From contig CAZGLR010000023.1 of assembly GCA_964526635.1 (NCBI GenBank), forward strand, positions 1-34,075: a DNA stretch of 34,075 nt. The letters run 5' to 3'. The number at the start of each line of letters is the position of its first letter. Position 1 is the stretch's first letter. Under the pieces are notes generated by a model, which was not told the origin of the DNA, did not search any database, and saw only the letters and a program-made list of their open reading frames with translations. The stretch is from CAZGLR01 sp964526635 (GTDB taxonomy: Bacteria; Zixibacteria; MSB-5A5; GN15; JAAZOE01). Shown in pieces: positions 16,431 to 23,291 of the stretch. The translations under genes and the position numbers were made by a program.

Positions 16431-16459
16431 ACCATACTGCTCAAATGTGCATATGTCAA
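16431..16459 (-). promoter_or_regulatory. lexA promoter with a possible operator
   Basis: On the transcribed strand TTGACA (16459-16454), a 17-bp spacer and TATGGT (16436-16431) form a near-consensus sigma70-type promoter, about 27 bases before the lexA ATG. The spacer and flanks hold an imperfect palindrome (CATACTGC ... GCATATG on the plus strand, 16433-16455) that could be the autoregulatory LexA site. It matches neither the E. coli CTGT-N8-ACAG box nor the Gram-positive GAAC-N4-GTTC box. Confidence 0.65.
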
Positions 16460-16520
16460 TAACAATATCGACAATAGCCCCGGTTTTGTTGGTGATGTCG
16501 TGAAAAATGTGATACTGGTC

Positions 16521-17507
16521 TTATGGACGGTACGAAAGCGCGAAATTCAAACCGAAATCTATGGAATTGCGGAATATGAAGATATTCTCCGTTACACCGT
16601 ATTCGAGCAGAAGACGGTCACTGATAGCGTGTTTGAAGCCCAGCACCAACTCATAAGTAGGATCGGAGAAATCATCGAAATCAGCAGCTACCCCGGTGTT
16701 GGTCATTTCCTGGAGGATTATCGAAAAACGGCGAGTCACCGGGTATTCCAGGGCCGCGAAAAATGTCCACTGATACGGCTTCAATGCAATATCCATCAAT
16801 CGCCCGGAACCATAACGGCCGTAACCAATTGTCGTATATAAATAAAACGGCGTCAAACGCTGCGCGGAGGAAAAACTGACCGCACCATCAATACCCCCGG
16901 AACCGTAAAACGATCGGTCCGTTGAGGTCGGAACCCTGATCAGCCCGGTGAACATCACAGATTTCAGCCAGCCCGCACCTTGATGAAATACCTGATTCCA
17001 GATAATACTGATATCACCGATGACGATACCGACATCATTGTTGTCCATGACTGTCACGCGCTCGCCAAAATCATTAATGTAGGTTACATTCAGATTATCT
17101 TCAGGAAAATACGTCCTTCCCGATTGACTCAGGCCGAATTTGTCATGAAATCTCTGGATAAACCCGTCGAGATGTCCCCCTGATCGGCGCATTATCGGTA
17201 TCTCAATACCAAGTTCGGCATCATCATCAATACCGGTAAAGAGCGCCACATTGGTCTGAAACACCTCGACATCAAGCAGATAGCGCTCGGCGATATTCCA
17301 GCGATTGGTCAGGGTGGAATGTAGCGATATTTCCAGCTTGCCGTCGGCCAGTATGGTATGCCTGCTTGGAACCACATTGAGGCGAAGAGTCTGCAATGGC
17401 GTCTGGCCGGTGATATGCATCGGACCGAGTCCCGGCGGAGTATCCGCCAGAACCGTTCCCGTCATAAAGATGATTAAAATATATATTCCCTGAATAACCC
17501 GCTGCAT
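16521..17507 (-). CDS. Outer-membrane beta-barrel protein, DUF3187-type
   Basis: A 328-aa exported protein. The N-terminal signal peptide (hydrophobic IYILIIFMTGTVLA, cleavage likely after residue 21) is followed by alternating amphipathic strands and ends in NFALSYRP, compatible with barrel insertion although the last residue is not Phe. It resembles the DUF3187 family, with blocks such as GRTYFPEDNLN, FTGLIRVPTSTD and LYTTIGYGRYG. Function is unknown; these proteins are thought to be outer-membrane porin-like proteins. It stands alone, between lexA (116 bp away) and a divergent gene. Confidence 0.75.
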   Translation of the reverse strand: MQRVIQGIYILIIFMTGTVLADTPPGLGPMHITGQTPLQTLRLNVVPSRHTILADGKLEISLHSTLTNRWNIAERYLLDVEVFQTNVALFTGIDDDAELGIEIPIMRRSGGHLDGFIQRFHDKFGLSQSGRTYFPEDNLNVTYINDFGERVTVMDNNDVGIVIGDISIIWNQVFHQGAGWLKSVMFTGLIRVPTSTDRSFYGSGGIDGAVSFSSAQRLTPFYLYTTIGYGRYGSGRLMDIALKPYQWTFFAALEYPVTRRFSIILQEMTNTGVAADFDDFSDPTYELVLGFKHAISDRLLLEYGVTENIFIFRNSIDFGLNFALSYRP

Positions 17508-17511
17508 GCCT

Positions 17512-17541
17512 GTTAGCCATCCATTGTATTATCGTTAGCCA
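17512..17541. repeat. Direct repeat of GTTAGCCA two helical turns apart
   Basis: GTTAGCCA occurs at 17512-17519 and 17534-17541, 22 bp start to start, immediately upstream of the DUF3187-type gene. Two helical turns of spacing is typical of a regulator binding one DNA face. No regulator is identified; chance is possible for an 8-mer pair. Confidence 0.35.
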
Positions 17542-17695
17542 ATCCCCGTCTATCACTATTCCTTCGGCATTCTGCCGATAGTTTTTTATTCCGTCAGCTC
17601 ACTTTGTTTGATTGATGAGCAGTCAAATGGCCCATAATCACGTATAAATTATGTAACGTCTTATGGGAATGATAGTTTCAGCAGCAGAATCTTTC

Positions 17696-17723
17696 TTGAC
17701 TCTTAAAAACAAGATATTAGATT
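17696..17723 (+). promoter_or_regulatory. Candidate promoter of the DUF1573-like selenoprotein gene
   Basis: TTGACT (17696-17701) and TAGATT (17718-17723) are 16 bp apart in an AT-rich stretch about 67 bp before the ATG at 17791. A 16-codon frame (17740-17790) ending in TGA directly abuts that ATG, with the GGAGG ribosome site inside it. The -10 match is only partial. Confidence 0.45.
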
Positions 17724-17790
17724 AGAGAACGGAACCATAATGGCCGAAGGTAATACAAGAAGTATACGAGTCTTGTCATCTGGAGGATGA

Positions 17791-18549
17791 ATGCGTTTAA
17801 CTCTTGTAACAGCCTGTCTTACGGTATTCTTGATCGTACTTCTGACGGCATCTGCAATGGCGCTGCCCAAAATGTACCTGCCAGAGGAAGAATTCGATTT
17901 CGGCTATGTGCCACAGGACAGCAAAATCTCACATGTGTTTTGGATTAAATCGGTCGGCGAAGATACGCTTAGAATTTTGACCATCAAGCCTGGCTGAGGC
18001 TGCACCAAAGCTCCTTTGCGGAAACAGGAGCTGGCTGTCGGTGACAGCACTGATCTTGAAATTATTTTTTCAACAACCCGCCGCAAAGGGTTGAATACCA
18101 AGCGTCCGGTTATCACGACCAATGAGGGTCCGCCGAACCGCCGGGTGACTATCCGGGCTAACGTTATCGTTGATCCCGACTCGACCTATCCGGTCGTCGT
18201 GAAACCCCATCGGATTCCGGTACCGACCGGTGAAATCGATGTCAACAATGGCGAGTTCACCCTAACCAATGTCTCCGACCAGGATTTGAATACTTCAGTG
18301 GTCAGTATCGCCAGTGAGTACTTTACCGTCGAGATTCCCGAGACCATACCATCCGGAGAAACCGTGACGTGTTCACTGTTCGTCAACGATGAATACCCGA
18401 CCAACGGAAGTTCGAATCTGTTTGAGAAATCGTTTACGATTGAATTCGATGATCCGGCCATGAGCCGCTTTACCGTACCGGTTTATCGCAGCCTTATCGG
18501 CGCTCCGGGTCGAAGCGGCAGCACTCAGAAAGCCTCTGCCGGGCATTGA
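17791..18549 (+). CDS. Exported DUF1573-like protein with in-frame TGA, predicted selenoprotein
   Basis: The frame runs from ATG 17791 (GGAGGATGA just upstream) to the TGA stop at 18547-18549 and is interrupted only by a TGA at 17995-17997. Read through, it encodes 252 aa: signal peptide (residues 1 to about 24, LIVLLTASAMA), then an immunoglobulin-like DUF1573 domain (FDFGYVPQDSKISHVFWIKSVGEDTLRI...). The TGA is residue 69 in KPG-U-GCTKAPL, exactly where DUF1573 proteins have the first Cys of CGCT, so the motif becomes Sec-Gly-Cys-Thr. The downstream half keeps coding character and family motifs (TTRRKGLNTKRPVITTNE). A second, similar beta domain follows from about residue 150. The Sec-X-Cys pair suggests a redox or metal-binding role outside the cytoplasm (inference). 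A pseudogene or sequencing error is the alternative. Confidence 0.8.
18009..18032 (+). promoter_or_regulatory. Candidate bacterial SECIS hairpin of the DUF1573-like gene
   Basis: Starting 11 bases after the TGA, AGCTCCT (18009-18015) pairs perfectly with AGGAGCT (18026-18032) around a 10-nt loop TTGCGGAAAC. TT/AA pairs could extend the stem with a bulged C, leaving a small G-rich apical loop. The loop lies about 20-25 bases after the UGA, within the range known for bacterial SECIS elements, which need a G near the start of the apical loop. Confidence 0.65.
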
Positions 18550-18581
18550 ACAGCGCGGAGACCTGTTGTAGAATATACCGG

Positions 18582-18619
18582 AAAACCCGCCTATTTTACC
18601 TGAATACGGGCGGGTTTTT
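18582..18619 (+). terminator. Intrinsic terminator after the DUF1573-like gene
   Basis: AAAACCCGCC (18582-18591) pairs with GGCGGGTTTT (18609-18618), followed by a T run, about 32 bases after the stop. The loop is fairly long (17 nt). It separates the two predicted selenoprotein genes, so the second needs its own promoter or read-through. Confidence 0.75.
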
Positions 18620-18624
18620 CTATT

Positions 18625-18756
18625 ATGTATATGCCGCCTGATTGCGTATACTGTAATAATTGCCGCGCGGTGACCGATCATATCAAAAAGGAAACGGTTG
18701 ACTGCGCGGTCGAAGCAGTTTGTAAGGAGTTTGGAAACGATGATAACGATTTCTAA
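18625..18756 (+). CDS. Possible 43-aa cysteine-rich small protein
   Basis: An ATG at 18625 opens a 43-codon frame, MYMPPDCVYCNNCRAV..., with a CxxCxxC cluster (residues 7-13) and two more Cys. It ends at TAA 18754-18756, overlapping the start of the HesB-like gene by 17 bases in another frame. Against it, there is no ribosome site, the start abuts the terminator T run, and it contains the HesB gene's own ribosome site. The metal-binding look and location make it worth recording, but it may be chance. Confidence 0.25.
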   Translation: MYMPPDCVYCNNCRAVTDHIKKETVDCAVEAVCKEFGNDDNDF

Positions 18757-19111
18757 TATGGCCCGTGATGAACTTAATAAAGTCATCACCCGGGAGGAGC
18801 ACAAAGACAAAAATTTATATGTCAATTTTATGGGGTATGGCTGAAGCGGTCCCGTCCTGGGACTGGCTCTGGATGAGCCGCATGAAGAAGCCAAATCGTT
18901 TACCGCCAACGGTATCGATATCCTGATGCATCCGGCCCTGGCCGAGCAACTGGAACCACTGGGCGGTGTGACTATTGATTTTGTCGATGAGGGCGAAGCC
19001 CGCCGTGGTTTCATGGTCAGCACAAACAAAAAGCCGGAGGGCTTTTCCTGCTCCAGTGGAGAATGCGGAAGCGGTGCCTGCGGCGATACTGAAGACGGTC
19101 ACGCCCACTAA
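18740..19111 (+). CDS. HesB/IscA-like selenoprotein
   Basis: The frame starts at ATG 18740 with AAGGAGT ten bases upstream and ends at TAA 19109-19111: 123 aa if the TGA at 18842-18844 is read as Sec35. It belongs to the HesB/IscA (A-type Fe-S carrier) fold. The TGA falls in MGYGUSGP, equivalent to the first conserved Cys of IscA (GGCSG). The rest runs smoothly through VTIDFVDEGEARRGFMV. The C-terminal tail carries three Cys (104, 109, 114) at five-residue spacing instead of the usual CGC. HesB-like selenoproteins are a known prokaryotic selenoprotein family (established). A role in Fe-S or metal handling, or redox, is inferred. Confidence 0.88.
18865..18879 (+). promoter_or_regulatory. Candidate bacterial SECIS hairpin of the HesB-like gene
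   Basis: GGCTC (18865-18869) and GAGCC (18875-18879) form a stem with apical loop TGGAT, whose second base is G, about 26 bases after the UGA, as bacterial SelB-type SECIS elements require. A competing hairpin begins right after the UGA (GGTCCC 18848-18853 with GGGACT 18859-18864, loop GTCCT). Either or both, stacked, could serve; folding is needed to choose. Confidence 0.65.
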
Positions 19112-19158
19112 AATTCGCTAACTGCGAAGCGGGTTGCTTTGTTTCAGGAAGTTTTTTC

Positions 19159-19191
19159 ACGAGCGTGATGTGCAATCACGCTCGTTTTGTT
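19159..19191 (+). terminator. Intrinsic terminator after the HesB-like gene
   Basis: An 11-bp perfect stem (ACGAGCGTGAT 19159-19169, ATCACGCTCGT 19175-19185) with a 5-nt loop is followed by TTTTGTTACT on the plus strand, 47 bases after the stop. It lies between convergent genes. On the minus strand the stem is followed by As, so it is not a good terminator for the GWxTD operon ending at 19196. Confidence 0.85.
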
Positions 19192-19195
19192 ACTA

Positions 19196-20638
19196 TTATT
19201 TTTCAGGTGTATTGGGAATCTTGCTATCGTCGCCATGCTCCCATTTTTCCTCGGGATACTCGCCCTCGATCAGTCTTTCCCAGTAGGTATTGGCGAGTTC
19301 GCGCGGATGGGTCGAATGCTTTAATTCAAAGTCACCGATAGCCATATGCTCGTCATGAACAAAGATAAAAATGACACCACTTCCTAAATTGAAATATTCC
19401 CACTTGATCAATGGCTCTTCCAGCGCGGCGATGGGTAATTCGACTTTTCGATCATAGGGACCATACATCATATACACACGACCGCGATCAGTCCGCCAAC
19501 CGTCGTTTCTTCCAGGCAATGTCTCGAAGTACTCATTGGCAAACGCATAGCGGCGCACCGCCTCGTCGAATACGGGATTTTCCGGCGTGGTGGGATCGTC
19601 ATCCATCCCCCGCCAGAACTGCTTCAGGAAATTCAATTGGCCCTCGGCCGACATCTTCTTGATTTGTATCTTTTCGGCCTCACCCAGATAATACCATGAA
19701 ATATTGGATAATGTCTCGACATCGATCAGTGTCGCTTCGGCCCGATCAGCCTCGGTCGGAGCTATCGCAAAACGACTCGTGCTCACCGTCTGGTTTCGCG
19801 TATCCATGTCAACAGCGGTCAGCACAATCGTATAGGTGCCGGGACGAAGCAGGCTTATATCATAGGCATCGGAAAAGACCGCCGAACTTCCCGGTTTGGT
19901 GAATTTCTTTTTGCCATAATCTTTTACCAACGTGCCATTGATATCCTTGACCTCAGTCTGCACGAAGAATGAATTATATCCGGAATCAATGGCCGACAAA
20001 TTATACAACTCGCAATACAGATACAACAGGCTGTCATCACCGGCATATACCGCTGTTGGGTTGGGCAGCACCATACGATCCTCTTTGAGAAGACGATCAT
20101 TTATCTGCGGATCAGAATCAGGGTCAATGCTTTTGATAAAATGGGCCAGTTCTATATCGCTGGATATGAAATCGTCACTGGTATAATCCGGGACTTTAAC
20201 CATAAGGCTGTAAAATCCACTGCGCTTCGAGACATCATCTACAGCCGTAATATTAATGTAATAGGCGCCCTTCTCAATCGGCAGCACCAGCTTATCAAAT
20301 AGACGAAGCCCCGGCATTGTTTCATCGGTTCCCTCAGGGATTTTTGAAAAGAAATATGTCGAGGTCTGATCAATAACCTGCTCAGTTCCGCGTTTGATAA
20401 CCTCAGCCGTCACCAAAACACCGGCCAGCCTGTAGTTGAGCGTATCGGCGCCGATAAAGCCCAGTTGATGTCGATACAAGCTGTAGTTGATTTCGGCATA
20501 AGTGAGGCGCGTTGCAGGATCAAAAAATGTCGCGTAGTCAGCATACAGCGACAAGGAATCCGGTGACTGCGCGGTAATCGTCCCGCACAACAAACCCCAG
20601 ACGGCCAGAATCGCGAATATACCAGATTTGCTAATCAT
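19196..20638 (-). CDS. Secreted GWxTD-domain protein (second of a tandem pair)
   Basis: A 480-aa protein with an N-terminal signal peptide (ISKSGIFAILAVWGLLCGTITAQ), beta-rich repeats through the middle (phrases such as GAYYINITAVD and RPGTYTIVLTAVD suggest Ig-like or gingipain-type strands) and a C-terminal GWxTD domain beginning GWRTDRGRVYMMYG at about residue 380. The domain is defined bioinformatically and its function is unknown. Its ATG follows the stop of the preceding GWxTD gene with no gap (TAG then ATG), so they are coupled. It is last in the export operon; association with the cell envelope is inferred from signal peptide and neighbours. Confidence 0.85.
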   Translation of the reverse strand: MISKSGIFAILAVWGLLCGTITAQSPDSLSLYADYATFFDPATRLTYAEINYSLYRHQLGFIGADTLNYRLAGVLVTAEVIKRGTEQVIDQTSTYFFSKIPEGTDETMPGLRLFDKLVLPIEKGAYYINITAVDDVSKRSGFYSLMVKVPDYTSDDFISSDIELAHFIKSIDPDSDPQINDRLLKEDRMVLPNPTAVYAGDDSLLYLYCELYNLSAIDSGYNSFFVQTEVKDINGTLVKDYGKKKFTKPGSSAVFSDAYDISLLRPGTYTIVLTAVDMDTRNQTVSTSRFAIAPTEADRAEATLIDVETLSNISWYYLGEAEKIQIKKMSAEGQLNFLKQFWRGMDDDPTTPENPVFDEAVRRYAFANEYFETLPGRNDGWRTDRGRVYMMYGPYDRKVELPIAALEEPLIKWEYFNLGSGVIFIFVHDEHMAIGDFELKHSTHPRELANTYWERLIEGEYPEEKWEHGDDSKIPNTPEK

Positions 20639-21982
20639 CTAAAATCTTATACCATTATACGGTGGCTGCAGTTCATAATTGCCGTCACCCCATTCATCGA
20701 CAAACAGAAACTGACGCTGCGGACTTAGTCGCAGATAGGTCCATACTTGATAGGGTTTGCTGCCCAGTTCGAACGGGAAATCCTCGACTTCATCCGGTTC
20801 ACCATAGGTGATATACACCATCCCGCGGCCGGTTTTCCACCCCGGTCGATTCATATAGGAGAAATTGCGATTGGCATGGCGAATGCGACGGAAATACTCC
20901 CGTTGGGGAGGATTCATCGCATCATACGTCTCCCTTGCCCGCTCCTGCCAGAAAGTCTCCCAGGCCTCGCGCTGCTCTTCCGGAGTTTCGGCATTTTTCA
21001 ACATTTTTCGTTCCTTGCTGGTGGCGATGTATTTCAACATGTCCACCGCCAGATTGTAATCGGTACGGAAAATTGTTTCAGCCGTCAACTCCAGTTCAAA
21101 TGGCTCAGTTAATTTATCGAATGTCTGACCGCGTCTGCCCTCTAGAGTTAATTCCAGTTCGTATTCACCGGGAATGAAATCCACGACATTGATTGTCTGC
21201 AACAGCCGCACCGGGCCTCCGTATTTGCCCAGACGAACCGTATCCGAATACACAAAGCCCTCGGATCGATGATACACCTGAGTGATCAGTTTGGTGTATT
21301 TGCTCGACACCCGGCCGGGATACGCTTCGGCATAATAGGACAATAAAGTATCGTAACGGCCGCCGTAAATTCGCGATACATTGGGGATAATCCGTAGCGT
21401 GTCTTTATTGAATCTGGAATTGCCCGACGCCGCCCCGTGCTCAAGCACAAACTGTACCCGCGATACCGACGGATATTTACTCCAGTAATCCCGGTCATCC
21501 AGACGCTTGTCCAGTTCCACTGACGTCTCGGCGAAGATATCCTCGAGAATCACCCGGACCCGGACTTTCTGTGGAGTTATCTGAAAAGTAAACATATTGA
21601 TGACGAAATCTGTCGTGCGTCGCGTATCGGAAAACGAATCCAGGGTAACTTTCGACTCTCTGGTATCGGTGGCAATCTGGTCGCCATCGTCATCCTCGAT
21701 TATGACCGAAATCCGATAGCGGCCAGTGTACCCCTCCGACTGCTTTTCATAGCTGAGAACATCGTAGAATAGCTTGTAATATACCTCAAGCAGGTGCTTG
21801 CCCTCGATATCGGCTCTGAAATCAGCAGCTTCGATGGAAAAACGGAGTTCGCCCCACTCGGTGGCCGGCCGAAACCCGGTCTGGGCGGAAGCCCGGGCGC
21901 TCAGGCAGGTAAGTATCACTATCAGGACAATGCCGATGTATATCGCCGGGCATTGCTGGCGGCATTTCTCGGTATTTAACAT
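20639..21982 (-). CDS. Secreted GWxTD-domain protein (first of a tandem pair)
   Basis: A 447-aa protein with a signal peptide (IYIGIVLIVILTCLSARASAQ), a long beta-sandwich-like middle with paired turns (DIEGKHLLEVYYKLFYDVL, FIPGEYELELTLEG), and a C-terminal domain from GWKTGRGMVYITYGEPDEVE (about residue 381) where the family Asp of GWxTD is Gly. Middle regions of this and the next gene look like diverged copies (YGGRYDTLLSYYAEAYP versus YAGDDSLLYLYCELYN). It lies 40 bp downstream of the MacB-like permease, so it is probably a cargo or partner of that exporter (inference). Confidence 0.85.
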   Translation of the reverse strand: MLNTEKCRQQCPAIYIGIVLIVILTCLSARASAQTGFRPATEWGELRFSIEAADFRADIEGKHLLEVYYKLFYDVLSYEKQSEGYTGRYRISVIIEDDDGDQIATDTRESKVTLDSFSDTRRTTDFVINMFTFQITPQKVRVRVILEDIFAETSVELDKRLDDRDYWSKYPSVSRVQFVLEHGAASGNSRFNKDTLRIIPNVSRIYGGRYDTLLSYYAEAYPGRVSSKYTKLITQVYHRSEGFVYSDTVRLGKYGGPVRLLQTINVVDFIPGEYELELTLEGRRGQTFDKLTEPFELELTAETIFRTDYNLAVDMLKYIATSKERKMLKNAETPEEQREAWETFWQERARETYDAMNPPQREYFRRIRHANRNFSYMNRPGWKTGRGMVYITYGEPDEVEDFPFELGSKPYQVWTYLRLSPQRQFLFVDEWGDGNYELQPPYNGIRF

Positions 21983-22022
21983 GGTCGCAATCTATTTTGC
22001 CATACGGCGGGAAGCAAGAGTT

Positions 22023-23276
22023 TTATTCGTAGCGGAGCGAGATGATAGGATCCACTCGGGCCGCCTTGTAGGCGGGATAGATACCGGCGGCAAGTCCGAC
22101 AAAAACTGAAACTGAAAATCCGATCATCATCCATACAATAGAGACGGTGAAGGGCATGGAAAAGATTAATTTAACAAGGAAAGCGAGCAAAATTCCGCAA
22201 AAAATCCCCAAAATACCGCCTGTCCCGGACAATGTCATGGCCTCGGTAAGAAACTGGGTTAAAATATTTATCCGGCGGGCGCCAATAGCCTTGCGAATGC
22301 CGATTTCACGCGTTCGTTCGGTGACCGATACCAGCATGATATTCATCACTCCGACCCCGCCGACCATCAGGCCAACCGACGAAATGACAATCATTGCGAT
22401 ATAAATATATTTGGTGATGTCGCCGACCATCTCTTTCAGATTCTCCTGGGTCCAGATCGCGAAGTTATTCGGCTTTTCATACGGCACCCCGCGCTGGCGG
22501 CGCAAAACAGTTGTAATCTCCTCGATAGCCTGATCAATGTGCTGAGCGCTTCTGGCTGAAACCTGCAAAAACAACTCCTTTTCCCACGGTATCAGTTTGG
22601 CGAAGGTCGTATACGGGATGGCAATGAAATTATTGTCGGCATCGCCCATAAACGGCTCATCTTCATCCATTACCCCGATAACCCGAAATTCCCGGGAATT
22701 TATCCGGATATCACGGCCGATGGGATCGTCACCCGTCTTTGAAAAAAGCGCCTTCGAAACATCTGAGCCGATAACAGAGACCATCGCACGACGCTCCAGA
22801 TCGACTTCATTGAAAAAACGGCCCTGGGAGACATCCCTGTTATTAACCCTGGGATAGTCCGGCAGGGTACCGAATAATGCCGGTCGATTGGCCTGATTCC
22901 CTCGATACTTGACCACATTGCCGCCGCGGGCGGAATAGTAATTGCGGGGGGCGACACCGCTCACTGAGGGACAATAATCCAGGATCGCCTGAACCGCATC
23001 GAAATCGATTGGCGGACGGTTACGTTCGTCCTCGGTCAGCTTGTCATAATCGGTATCCGGCGGAAACTTCGTCACAAACAGCACATTGGTGCCGAGTTCT
23101 TCGATCTGACGGTTCACCATTTTGTCAAGCCCGGCAATAATCGACGCCATCCCGATCACGGCAGCTGTCCCGATCAACACACCCAGGATAGTCAAAAAGG
23201 CGCGGAATTTATTGCTGCGAATGGAATCAAACGCCAGCATGATTCCTTCGCGTATTTCAACCGGACTGATAAACAC
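22023..23276 (-). CDS. MacB-like ABC transporter permease (second copy)
   Basis: A 417-aa inner-membrane protein of the MacB/FtsX type. It has an N-terminal TM after a short cytoplasmic helix (FRAFLTILGVLIGTAAVIGM), a large periplasmic core (about 50-280, MacB_PCD), then three TMs with the FtsX signature VMNIMLVSVTERTREIGIRKAIGAR before the third-from-last segment. The GTG at 23276 has an AGAGGG ribosome site. It sits 15 bp after the first permease; the pair probably heterodimerises with one shared ATPase. No ATPase domain is fused. Confidence 0.92.
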   Translation of the reverse strand: MFISPVEIREGIMLAFDSIRSNKFRAFLTILGVLIGTAAVIGMASIIAGLDKMVNRQIEELGTNVLFVTKFPPDTDYDKLTEDERNRPPIDFDAVQAILDYCPSVSGVAPRNYYSARGGNVVKYRGNQANRPALFGTLPDYPRVNNRDVSQGRFFNEVDLERRAMVSVIGSDVSKALFSKTGDDPIGRDIRINSREFRVIGVMDEDEPFMGDADNNFIAIPYTTFAKLIPWEKELFLQVSARSAQHIDQAIEEITTVLRRQRGVPYEKPNNFAIWTQENLKEMVGDITKYIYIAMIVISSVGLMVGGVGVMNIMLVSVTERTREIGIRKAIGARRINILTQFLTEAMTLSGTGGILGIFCGILLAFLVKLIFSMPFTVSIVWMMIGFSVSVFVGLAAGIYPAYKAARVDPIISLRYE

Positions 23277-23291
23277 GTCTTACCCTCTTCC

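Noticed and set aside
17740..17790. 16-codon frame directly before the DUF1573-like gene
   Set aside because: Too short, without its own clear ribosome site or informative residues; I mention it only as part of the promoter region.
17995..18844. TGA codons as genome-wide recoding (Gly or Trp) or as pseudogene frameshifts
   Set aside because: TGA ends aroF, the aminotransferase and other intact genes. Both internal TGAs fall on family Cys positions, and the frames are otherwise undamaged, which fits Sec better.
19159..19185. Bidirectional terminator between the convergent HesB-like and GWxTD genes
   Set aside because: Only the plus strand has a T run after the stem; on the minus strand the stem is followed by As.
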